Origin: Halocafeteria seosinensis
Lineage: Eukaryota > Sar > Bigyra > Bicosoecida
Assembly (NCBI GenBank): GCA_001687465.1
Contig: LVLI01000598.1
Coordinates: forward strand, 1-22,637
Length of the DNA: 22,637 bases
Direction of reading: 5' to 3'
In this document: positions 11,778 through 21,712 of the stretch, in pieces
How positions within the stretch are numbered: position 1 is the stretch's first letter
Layout: each line of letters opens with the position of its first letter
Position numbers and translations under genes: made by a program
The notes under the pieces: generated by a model
What the model was told of the DNA's origin: nothing
The model's database searches: none
The model's input: the letters and a program-made list of their open reading frames with translations, nothing else

Positions 11778-13542
11778 CTACATGTATTCCACTGAGTTGC
11801 AGGAACTCACCAATATTGTTTTGTCACCGAGACCGTAGAGTCCGACATCCTTTACTGCCAAAAAGTTCAGGATCTTAAATTCGGATTCGTGTCGGCGGTA
11901 TATCATCGTCTCTCTTGTGCAAAATTCCTGATGAGAGGGCCTATATGAGTGATCCCAGAGGTGGTAAATCAAAGATTCTCCGGGGCAGTACATTCTAAGT
12001 CCCCGTGTAAACAACTTGTGAGCAAATGGAATTCTTCTCCGACGAAAGTATCTTCCAGTTGTGGGTCTGGTAGACAGTTCTCGAAACTTTGAGAAGCACC
12101 AAATAGAAATTCTGGAGTCAGATATCGACAAGGAAGAGGTGGATAGGTGGAACCAACTCACGGTGGACGATACTGCCGTGCCCAGTCGACGTATTGTTCG
12201 GGAACTTTGGAACGACAGCCTGCAAATCTTGGCAAGCCATCCCTACCGAACTGCTTAAACCACACTAGACTAATATTACTTGACACCCCGGCAGTGGGAT
12301 CGACGGCGAATTGCGTTGGATCAGCTTGAGGATCCTTCGGATCGTCAACCCAATAATTGGGAGGGTACGTACTGACCAGAACACCTTGGAATTGGTGGTC
12401 GCGGGTTGACTGAAGTGTATGAGCCCAGTACAGTTGATTAAGCATCAGCTCATCCCACTTCTCTGCAAACCGTGTGTGGTTATCTACCCAGAGAGTAAAT
12501 TCTTCCTCGCCCCGTAATTTTTCAACCAAAGATCTAGCCACAACAACTCCGCGGCTAGTATGCGCGGGGAGAGTGATCACTCTTAGTGACCCACGGGGTG
12601 TCTTAAACCGGTTACGTAGTTCGTCATGGAGTAAGTTTGCGTCCAATGATGATGCATCATAGTCGCTTAATTTTTGCACAACCTCAACACGGACTCTCTC
12701 GGGCATATGTGCTTGAGCGAAGAGATGCCTAATAGTATTGAGTAACTGCGGATCTCTGTACGAGGGAATTCCCACGAAAATGCGTGAAGAACGTGAAGAA
12801 CCCACGGCCACGCTGCCCGGTGGCAGCAAATCGGCTTCAGGGGACAATGCTGAATGAAGTCGCTGTGTGCCGTCACCTATGCCCTTCCTACCGTATAGCC
12901 ACATCGTGAATGCAATTCTGCCTTTCTGTGCTTCCAATACTTCATGTTCAACCAAATCGCTCAAAAGAACTACTAGAGGGTTGCTTCTTGGAGCCAGAGT
13001 CAGTATGGGACAGCAGTTCTCCGCAAATGCTTGAGTGCGGGAGAGTCTCAATTCGCTCCCTTTCCTTCCCGCCGATAGTTTTGTGGGTAATATATGGCAG
13101 TAATTTTTCGTGCCGCAGTCTCATCAGGACTACTGATCTTTGCATCTTTGTGACAAACGTAACGAGAACCTGGTTCCTGTATGTGGACGATATGTTGCAA
13201 CCAACGGTTAATTGGCGCATAGCCCAGCATTAGATGAATAACTCATGAACAACGTACGTAATAAGTGGCTTGTATGGACACTTGACTCTCGTCAAAATTG
13301 AACGTGTCCGATAAGTTCGACGCAGCTTCTGTTTGAAATTTCCCAAAGAACTGAAGAAGCGGTGCCAAGGGATGCAAGTGCGGTTCAGTTGCATTGCCCC
13401 AGTCGCAAAATTCCTTTGTCAGCCGCGTAGAAATTATTGTGGTAAATTTTATTATGATTATTATTGTTGTCGGAAGAAGAGCCATATGACAGGGAGCGAC
13501 CGAAGTATCCAGGTCCATCTTCATAGCCTTTCTGGAGCACAT
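11778..13542 (-). CDS. Prolyl 4-hydroxylase (2OG-Fe(II) oxygenase) - GT60-like GlcNAc-transferase fusion, frame disrupted
   Basis: The oxygenase half spans an exon ending at 13258 (WGNATEPHL, FNFDESQVSIQ), then an exon from 13176 with YEPGSRYVCHKD. The HxD is His at 13150-52 and Asp at 13144-46. RKITAIYY follows, then SDLVEHEV (distal His, 12944-46) and R-I-A-F (2OG-binding Arg, 12917-19). The same uninterrupted frame (13051-12162) continues into a GlcNAc-transferase (GT60/Pfam GlcNAc) with FVGIPSYRD, HTSRGVVVAR and the nucleotide-sugar motif WVDNHTRFAEKWDEL (Asp at 12482-84). Downstream are FLFGAS, LPDPQLEDTFVGEE, LFTRGL and YHLW. In Dictyostelium and Toxoplasma, such enzymes hydroxylate a Skp1 proline and cap it with GlcNAc in the cytosol. 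Three one-base losses seem present (near 13052, 12127 and 12031). The 5' start is unresolved and may reach 13597. The 3' end may splice at 11811 instead of stopping at 11778. Confidence 0.75.
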
Positions 13543-13817
13543 AACTTCTTTCCGGGGTCCAGATTTCCATTTTCCTTCTGAACACTTTATGACGCAACTA
13601 ACAGACGATCAACTAGATGTTGGGGTACCAACACATTCATGTGAATATGCTTTAATGAAGCGCGCAATGAATCATGCAAGGATACAACATCTTCACAAGT
13701 CCTCGTGCACTTATTCCGTGTTGTACAACAGACGCCATATTTGATGCCATTGTCACCCGGCGGGAGATACCATCCATTCTATGCTGTAGTCATCGAGCGT
13801 ACAATTAGTCCCGAGAA
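13543..13817. promoter_or_regulatory. Probable shared divergent promoter region (fusion gene / WDR24)
   Basis: The minus-strand oxygenase-transferase gene and the plus-strand WDR24 start head to head here, so both promoters should lie in or near this interval. Its exact left edge is unclear because the 5' exon of the minus gene is not resolved. I cannot point to a specific TATA or Inr element with confidence. Confidence 0.35.
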
Positions 13818-16800
13818 ATGGCGTCCTCGTCCTCGGGACCGCCTCCTATGACCGAAGTGGCGAGTTCAGTGGAGCTCAAGACCGTCATGCACACTGTTTC
13901 AGCTTCCGTGAATGCCATCAGCACCGCTGCCGATGAATCTTTCGTGGTCATAGCGGGACGAAATGGTACGTCTACATGTCTATATACTGAGAATTGAGAA
14001 TTAGGAAATGTTCACCATGATTTGCCTCTTCGCTTCAGTCCTACGAATGGTGGAAATTGCGGATTGGAAACTCTCCCGGCATAATGCAAAGCGCCCCGGC
14101 CGGAAGTCTGCGCTAACTAGCGCGAGTACTGACTGTCAATGTCACCCCTCAAAGGAATCAAAGTGGAAGTGCCTGGTGGCCACAGGTGCCACCAATGGCA
14201 ACGTAGTGGTCTGGAACATGCAGTCTCCAAGGCAAGCTCCCCAATGCAAATTTGGTGAGCATGACCGACAGGTTGTGAAAGTATCTTGGTATGGAACACG
14301 GGAACCGAATGTCTTGGCGAGTGCGTCTATTGATGGAACGGTGAAACTGTGGGACATGCGCTCTCAAGAAAGCATCAGCACTTTAAACCCCATGTGTGAT
14401 GGGGCACGGGAGGTATCGTTCGACCCATTCGCTTCCCGGGGGTTCGGAGCTGGGGGCTACGGAACGTATATGGCCGTTGCCTTTGACAATGGTAGTGTTC
14501 ACACGTATGATACTCGGCTACTCAGTCGACCGGTAAAGAACATCCCTGCCGCCCATTCGGGACTAGTAATGGCACTTCAATGGCATCCAGAATTGCCGGG
14601 TATAATAGCAACAGGTGGAAGGGACAAAAATATCAAAGTTTGGGAAGTTTATAAGAGCCCTTGCGATTCGGCTTCCTTCTTCGATAAGGGGGATGTAGCG
14701 AAAACACGCACTGAAGCTGATGACGAAGAAAGTGGCGAGCCGTTGGTGCGACTGCAAACCATTTTCAATATCGGCCGTCTAGCATGGAGGCCTGGCTGCC
14801 CCAGTGAGTAAACTACGTGGCTAACACTACTACGGTATACGCTGCTTATATTCTCTATGTTTCCGTCCTTCGTACGCAGGACAAATTGCTTGTTCAGCCT
14901 CGGTGCTCCATTCTCGGGTGCATGTGTGGGATACGGCTGTCAGAAATTTGCCTGTAGCGGTATTTGACGTCCACCGGGACGTCGTTACAGGAATATCATG
15001 GCTGGGGAAGGGACCGCAAGCAGCATTTCTAGAGAATTACCGGCAGCAATGTGAGCAACGCGCGTTTGTTGGAGAGGAGAGTCGAGAAGACGATGCGTTA
15101 CCGAGCAGTAGACAGCCTTTGCAAGCCAGGAGTGGTAAGCAATGTTAATCTTGTGTACTGAATATTCTAGATATTTTGAGAATTTTTTTTAACTCCAGCT
15201 TCTTCTAATTCATCTAGTAGCTCAGAAGTTCCCGTATCAGGACAAGCAAGAAACTTAAATTATCTCTTGACGGCATCTAATGATGGTTATCTGCATCTGA
15301 CGTTCGCTTCGAAGGCTTTTCGTCCTCATGATATGCTGAGAACCACCACTGTAGACATGAGTCATGAAGATATTTCCTGGGCATTTGACCCGGTGGGTAA
15401 GTGCAGCGCAGCGCGATTTGGATATGTTGGTGTTTTTCACACAGTGTCTATTTAACAAGGATGCAGACCGTGCGAAGTATTGGTCAGACGAAGACGGAAC
15501 TCCCGTCCTCTTCAATGAACCCGAAGACCGTAGAACTGGCCTTGTAACTACGCTTCGTCCGGCAACGGCACTTAATGGTAGAATGATTACCCCCATACCC
15601 TTGGCGAGCATGCCTAAGGGAAGAGAAGGTACAGAAAATGACAAGGCATACAATGATACGAACGTGTCACCCCGCACTGACCATGCTAACCCTCTCATAA
15701 TTGACGCTTTTGGGCCCCCGCCACTGTGGTGGAATTACAAAAGCGAGACCCCTGTAAAGACTCTGACGAAGAAGCAGAGCAAGGAAGATAATGATGGTCT
15801 CGAGAGCAAGGCAAACAAACTGCAATTGCGACAGGAAAGCGTGGAATATGTGTTCGTCAAGTTGGCTCGAGGATATCAACTTGAAGGTGCTCCTGTTCCG
15901 TACCTTTGTCTGCACAATGCGGAAGTTGCTGCTTCAGCTGGAGCTCATGAACTCCGACAAGTGTGGATGACCATTGCATTCCTCTATGTGGCCGCGCACC
16001 AAAGCGGCGGAGATGACCAGAAAGACCAAGATTTAGTATCTTCGGCACGGAGTTATGCTCGAAAACTGTGGGACCAACTTATGCAGAAACATGGTTCGGA
16101 AGACTCCGAAGACAACACCTCCAGGGTGTATAGGTCGCGTACGTCACTTCGCACCACCACAGACGGGCTTAATGGTTCTCCAGACAAGCTACATCCCGAT
16201 CCCAATAATCCCTCCAAAGAAAGTTCATTTTCAAACGAAATTCTGTCAAATCAGTACTCCTCACTGTTGGAGAGCGTGAAGCAGGATGCGGCCACGTTTG
16301 AAGAAGCTCTGGCAGCTTTCGAAAACGACGAGGAGGACACGCCTGCTGAGGTTGAGAGTAGTTGGAAGACCCCCACTGTTTCTTTTCCCCAACCCGCTGC
16401 TCACCTGATGGCAGAGTTGCAGAAGGTTGTCATCCAGAGAATCATCGACTTTTACTGCGAAAGAGGGGACGTGCAGACGTGCGCGTCCATTGGCAGAGTT
16501 CTTGCGTCGGAAGACGGAAGCAGGTCTAACCTTGTGGACATGAAACAATTGGGGCAGTGGGAACTCGCATACGCAGACTTGCTCCATAGGTACCGTCTCT
16601 GGTCACCAGCATCAACCATCCTCGCCCGTTCTCACTCGGAAGCGATTCGCGAACGGAATCAACGCGGTACTTCGATGCATGTGTCTTGTGTGAACTGCAA
16701 CAATCCGGTTGAACCACCCCGAATGAAAGCTCAGGCAGAGGCCGAGATCCATGACGGATCCCGGTTGGTTCCAACGCTGCCCTCCGCGTGCAGTCAGTGC

Positions 16801-16968
16801 TCCAATTTTGCCCTTAGGTGCGCGGTTTGTCGGTATATGGTGAAAGGGCTGTTTTTACAGTGCGTTGAATGCGGAGTAGGGGGGCATCTGGGATGCATGA
16901 CGACATGGTTTCGCCGAGAAGGGAATGTTCGGAATCCCGCAGGTATCGATCACATTTGTATCCGGTAA
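13818..16968 (+). CDS. WDR24: GATOR2 complex subunit WDR24 (Sea2-like)
   Basis: WDR24 is a subunit of GATOR2 (SEACAT in yeast), which relays amino-acid status to TORC1 at the lysosome or vacuole. The exons are 13818-13965, 14039-14803, 14880-15134, 15199-15396 and 15467-16968, giving 955 aa. A seven-bladed WD40 propeller fills roughly residues 25-400. Diagnostic stretches are NGNVVVWNM, SASIDGTVKLWDMRS, FDNGSVHTYD, QWHPELPGIIATGGRDKNIKVWEV and HRDVVTGISW, all in the order known for WDR24. A low-complexity middle and a helical region follow. The C-terminal zinc region has CxxC pairs at 863/866, 897/900, 907/910 and 921/924, then His929 and Cys932, and a lone Cys953. The family normally ends with a C-P-x-G-C-type motif, but here it reads N-P-A-G-I. 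The exon 5 acceptor at 15467 is the only AG nearby that keeps the frame. Confidence 0.9.
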
Positions 16969-18026
16969 CATAGCAGCACTATGTTGCCGGACGCACTTGC
17001 GCTCAGTAAGAAGATTACAACCTTAAACGACGTCCCATCGAAGAAATCCTCACGGCAATGCGACAAGTCTAGTTTCTCAGATCAAGGAGACTCAACGGGT
17101 GAGATCGACTATTTGACATTTGTATCCGCTTAGTCCTACACTGCTACTTTCGAAACCAGGTCGCAGGCTAGCTTGAATTTGAAACTTCCAAAACACCGAC
17201 CATCCAAACAATGTGTGTATGATAGCTTAACAGAGGGAAACTATTACTTACAGGGACGACGAGTATGGTATGGTTACCTATACATGTGTGACCAGTACAT
17301 GTCGGCTACATTGCCAATGTTTACTCTGTTTTGCTGACGTGGACGTCTTTTGCAAGGTTTCTTCGCTAACTTTGTGGTACGAAGTCCGTTGTGAATTCCC
17401 AGATAAGAGCTAAATGGCCAGGACTCATCAATTCACTCGATGCTATTTGTAGTAGCATCACTATGAGGAAGAAGTGACAGCCAAGGTATCCTCGCGTTGC
17501 ATCTCTACCAACTGACTGAAGGTTCTATCAAATGCGACGCCCCCATCAATGTTTTCATAGTATTGAGGTGAGGAGGGTTCTTATTGGTTTTATCGTGATG
17601 AGTATGGAAATCATTTATACATGGTTTTTGAGGGTTGAATACGTAAAGTTAAAGCTTCGTGATGTAGCAGTACCTGCCATGCAGCATGATACTCTACAAA
17701 CGAGTGCCACCAGTGCCTCTGCGCGATGGAGTTGAGGGAGCTCGAAGCCTCAGGCTAATGGAGGAGCTTCAAGGTTTAACTGAAAGCAATGTATAGCGGT
17801 CAGTCCCTGATATCAGGAGAAAACACGTACATAATTCGCAGCTTTGGTTGAGTTCTTACAGAGTTCCTGATACTATTCTGCTGATAAGTGTTTACGGTGT
17901 ATGGTACGCTGGGATAATTCGTCCAATTGCTCTTGATCACGTATCGAGCGAGAGCGGACAGCAACGAAGGCAGCCTCTATCAACAGCACCGTCCTTCGCA
18001 AAGAGACCGAAGACGAACTCTTCCTT
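16969..18026. other. Long stretch without a recognisable gene
   Basis: ORFs here are at most about 67 codons, have no family resemblance, and are not flanked by convincing splice sites that extend them. The interval may include the WDR24 3' UTR. I detect no tRNA, repeat or element. Confidence 0.5.
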
Positions 18027-18826
18027 GTGGGTCGGTCCATGACTTTTAGCTTAACAAGAGGGTTGAACTACCCTCCTGTTCTCGCTGCTCCAGGAGTGCT
18101 CCTTGTTCTATTTTCTTATCTGCGCGATGTTTCCTATGCCCTCCGATGCCTGCTTTTCCGGCCTTCAAAGAGCGCTCTTTCTACAAGAATTTTCAGGGCT
18201 ATGTTTCGGTCGTCGATCTGTAAAACTTCGTCTGTACCAGCCGAAGGCAAAACATACAAGCAATCCAGCGGAGGGACGTTTTGCAGTCCTCCGACCCGTC
18301 TACCCCGCCGGCTGAAAAGGACGGTGCTGCCAAGCAACGTTAATATCCAAGTGGGGTCGGTGCATTGTAACCAATTCTTAGTGTGCCTAGATACAGAATC
18401 AAACTCTTTCGGCTTTGGGCGTTAGTGTGTGTAGGACGTGGGCCGGTCCATTTCAGCACTCACCTGAGATGTAAAAGAGAAGTGGTTACTTAACACATGT
18501 GTTGCGATGGCTATCGCGTGTTTCTATGTATATGCAAACCTGCGCCGGATGACGCTCTTTGGCTGACCGAGGAACAAGAGAATGGGAGGATGGTACAATC
18601 GGCCGGTGGGCTATTTGTAACATCTGTTACAGTATGTGTGTGGACTCCTCTGGAGCAACTGGTGGTATATGAACAACATATGAAAGCGAAGGAGTTCAGC
18701 TGGAGTTATTTGAAAGTAAAAGCTGGAGGCCGGGTTTCAACGAGCCCCGAAAACCACACGGATCGGAGACTAGCAGTGCAGTGCCTCAAGACTACAGGGA
18801 TGTCCTTGTCTCAGGTTGTCTTCTGA
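18027..18826 (+). other. Possible RCC1-like repeat gene or its relic
   Basis: Several plus-strand fragments look like RCC1 blades. IQVGSVHCNQFLVCL followed by SFGFG lies near 18340-18420. RMVQSAGGLFVTSVT lies near 18585-18632. WSYLKVKAGGRVSTS lies near 18702-18750. Each fits the V-x-x-G-x-x-H/x...L/T...(W/F)G rhythm of the family loosely. The flanking frames contain stops, and I could not assemble a continuous exon set. A degenerate copy, an intron-split gene with poorly visible exons, or chance are all possible. A further 63-codon ORF at 18953-19144 partly overlaps the next gene and has no clear identity. Confidence 0.25.
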
Positions 18827-19091
18827 TGCAACGTAAGCGGAATCTGGAATTTCAGCCTGGAAATGAGTCCAGAACCATGGGAAAATGAATGATGTAAACT
18901 AGTGAAGAGACTCTTCGAATTCGCATGAAATTATCGAATCAAATTATGTATTATGACCGAAGACCTATGGACATTATTGGTATCGTTCACTGCCGCTCAG
19001 GCTACAGCAAAACTAGTAGCTAATTTCATACTCGAAAAGCAACCGATCGCTATTACCGACAATACCCTTCAAGAGAAAGCACACTCTTGGG

Positions 19092-20037
19092 TTATTTCCT
19101 TGAATTTTCCAAGTTCAGCAATTCCTTCTCTACTTCTTCGCTAAGTTTGGCGGCTTTACATTTATCGGCAATTTGCTCGACATGCTTCTTGCGTAGCTCT
19201 TTTTGACGACTTCGCCACTGTACAATCTGTGGAACTCTGGGGGAAGTATCGGCAGGCACATGCGGTATTCCACATTCACCCATTTTCGTAAATGTCTGCG
19301 ATGATTTGGTTTTGGGGTCGTTGTACTTGATCTCAACTAATGCATCTTGCTGATCCTCGGCCCCGTGGTTCACTACGGCATATGACCACCTGTGGTAAGT
19401 TTGCTTCGACAATTCTCCTCCCTGGTGCAATCTTTCCGCCTTCTTAATGTTAAAGTGAGGAGCCACTGGGTACGTGTTGTAGCCGCAATGCCTGTTGGTC
19501 TCTCCTTGCGGTGCCGCCGCGGTATTGCTCCTGCCATACGCTGTCCGTGCCTCCCTTAGTGTTCTGTGACGCTCTTCTAATTCCTCCTGTTGTTTCTGCT
19601 GCTCCATCTTTTGTTTTCTGGCAGCAAGCATGTTTCGAATAAACTTTTGCGCCCTCTGCTGGCGCCATATTGCATACTCTCTGCACTGTCGTTCCGCTTG
19701 CTCTTGTAAGTGCTCAGCAGCATTCTTCTGTCCTTGGCCGACAAATACTAGTCGGAGATTTTCCCGGGCTTCTTCCTGTCTCAGTTGCTGCTGCCGAACT
19801 TGCTCACGTAGTTCCTGTAAATCAGTTCATTTTTTCGGATGAGATACAATCCGAGCAACTTGAGAACAGCCAACTCACTTGTCGTTGTCTTTCCTCCGCT
19901 TTGAATCTCTCCTCCTCGCGCTTCTGTTGTGCGTTGGTCGATTCCCGGCACTTATTGGCAACCGCTCGTTGGACTGCTAGGCGCCTCTGAGCAGGAGAAA
20001 AGCTTCCATCGTACCCTGGTTGCACCTGAGCTATCAT
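19092..20037 (-). CDS. Coiled-coil protein of unknown function
   Basis: Two exons, 20037-19879 and 19814-19092, join in phase 0 (donor GTGAGT, acceptor TTACAG), giving 293 aa. The first ~55 residues carry SFSPAQRRL and then a Glu/Arg/Gln-rich helix that continues through ELREQVRQQQLRQEEAREN and QQKQQEELEERHRTLRE to about residue 145. This is a long, charged coiled coil. The C-terminal half is more globular in composition, with KAERLHQGGE, ECGIPHVPADTSPRVPQIVQW and another basic-acidic helix at the end. This layout (long helix with short Pro/Gly-containing segments) is seen in many cytoskeletal or axonemal proteins, but no family motif is recognisable, so a ciliary role is speculation. No membrane segment or signal peptide is present. 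Confidence 0.75.
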
Positions 20038-20450
20038 GATTCCCTGTCTTTAGATCGTGGTTAACGGCCGAACTTGTCAAAGCGTAACTATTGGTATATT
20101 GGATTGCAGGGGGACGAACCCTTGTAAATGACCGACATAAAGAAGAAAAAGCGCAATGTACAAACACAAAAGATATAGTAAATTGTGCCAAAAGGGCCAA
20201 CACAGCCATTAAGAGAACTAAAATGACGACTTCTCTCGTTTTTGAATTCCAGATTGCTTCACAGAACTGAACTTCACAGAGGATTGCCAACTTGCAAATG
20301 CTCAAGCCATTCAAGTGACTGCACTAAACCGGGAGGCCCCGGTATCATGGGAGATATCGGACCAGAAAACAAGTGCTGTCTAAACAACTTCTATAGCGCA
20401 AAACTCGAGAACGCGCACTAATATGTTACTATTTTCTGTTTCGGCAGTTC
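20038..20450. other. Intergenic region, no gene seen
   Basis: This stretch separates two minus-strand genes, the coiled-coil gene (start at 20037) and NECAP (stop at 20451-20453). A minus-strand ORF (19952-20314) overlaps the coiled-coil gene's first exon in another frame and has no family resemblance. The interval presumably holds the NECAP 3' UTR and the promoter of the coiled-coil gene. Confidence 0.5.
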
Positions 20451-21374
20451 TTAGAAAGATACCCAATCATCCGAGCCGTCCCCTGATTGGGATGTAGGTT
20501 GTGATCCACTGCTACTTTTACCAGATGAAGAAGGGGCAGCTATCCCTCCAGATTTTCCTTTCCTACCTTCCTTGTCTTTCTTTCTCTTCACATTTACAGT
20601 GGGTATTTTAATCTTCTGGCCTTCCTTCAAGCTGAAATCCTCAGAAGGTCCCAAGTCTAGCTGGTTCTTGCCCTCTTTTTCCCGTTTTGCCTCTCTGCAA
20701 AGAGCAGAAGATACAATATAATTTATCCGCATCGTTGAACAAAAGGAACGTTCCTTACTCTTCATAATCTGCTATCGCTGCTTTGAAATCAAACGCGTCG
20801 TTCCGATGCTGGAAGGCCAAACCGATGTATGCGTGCTTCCCTTGTGCATTCTCAATCCGTAATACAAAATATCTGCTGCTATCTTGCACTGCAATAAACA
20901 TTTTGAGAGAACCTAATGACCATAACACAACACTGCTTTCGGGTTGGCTCTCCCTTACCTTTCTCCACGGCTTGGGGCCCGTCAATACGAACCGGTGCAA
21001 TGGCAAAGATTTTGTCTGCAAAAACAATGACGGGTATTCGAGTTCCTCTCTCATAAAGAGAATGAAAACGAAGACGAAACTCGCTTACCATCCTTTCCTA
21101 TTAGTTTTACAGCGCACCTATCCCCTTTTTGGACCACCTTCAGGCTCCCATCCCAAACTTGTTCTTTCCAGTCGGCGGCTCTGGGCGGTATCAAAGTCTC
21201 AATATTTCATCGTTCCTCAGGGCCGGCATAGTTTTACACTTACTTATATCCCTCCGCCGAAGACGTAGGTGGTACCTTGAAAACGAAGACGTCATCGACT
21301 GAACACAATATGTACTCACCCACATCTTCGTCTAAAATAGTGGCGCCACCGCCGTCTCCTCCTGCAGCTGCCAT
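20451..21374 (-). CDS. NECAP: NECAP-family adaptin ear-binding coat-associated protein
   Basis: NECAP proteins bind AP-2 and help clathrin-mediated endocytosis. The exons are 21374-21244, 21180-21089, 21015-20959, 20888-20759 and 20694-20451, giving 217 aa with short introns (55-73 nt). The PH-like PHear domain fills residues 1-145. It carries ILCSVDDVFVFKVPP, ADWKEQVWDG.LKVV, VKLIGKDG, DSSRYFVLRIENAQGK, AYIGLAFQHRNDAFDF and DYEE, in the expected order. A linker with the family's IKIPTVNVK follows, then a Ser/Gly-rich tail ending in DDWVSF. This is a terminal W-x-x-F motif of the kind that binds the AP-2 alpha-ear. A GTGAGT...TTCAG pair inside exon 1 is not used, because reading through preserves the conserved ILC segment. 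Confidence 0.92.
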
Positions 21375-21712
21375 TCTACGCTTTCTATAAGTCAGCACCA
21401 CAACGGATATAATCGCAGAATAATTCCCTCTATGACACCTTACTACAAGTACCGTCGTGTTTTAAGATGTATTCCCTGTGTGTGGATGGAAGATCTGCCG
21501 TCAAGACATTGCATGGGTCGAACTTCAACTTGTCGGACAGCGTTTAAGTGGATGGTGCTGGTGTATGTGGACATAATTATTGCTGGAAGACACATGTACT
21601 TGTTGTCACACCCCTCCTCCTTTTCCTCAATCGTGTTTGACACGTATTACTCAGTGGAAAGCAAAGAGACGGCAGGGCCGACTTCACTTCCTAACCACAA
21701 CAACAGAGGGAC
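21375..21712. promoter_or_regulatory. Divergent intergenic/promoter region (NECAP / PIS)
   Basis: The NECAP start (minus) and the phosphatidylinositol synthase start (plus) are 338 bp apart, back to back. Both 5' UTRs and promoters must fit here. ORFs inside (for example 21432-21716) lack family resemblance. No specific motif is assigned. Confidence 0.45.

Noticed and set aside
19952-20314. 120-codon minus-strand ORF with a hydrophobic stretch
   Set aside because: It overlaps exon 1 of the coiled-coil gene in another frame and lacks splice or family support.
21307-21327. 21-nt GT...AG intron within NECAP exon 1
   Set aside because: Reading through keeps the frame and encodes the conserved EYILCSVDD segment. 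An intron this short is implausible here.
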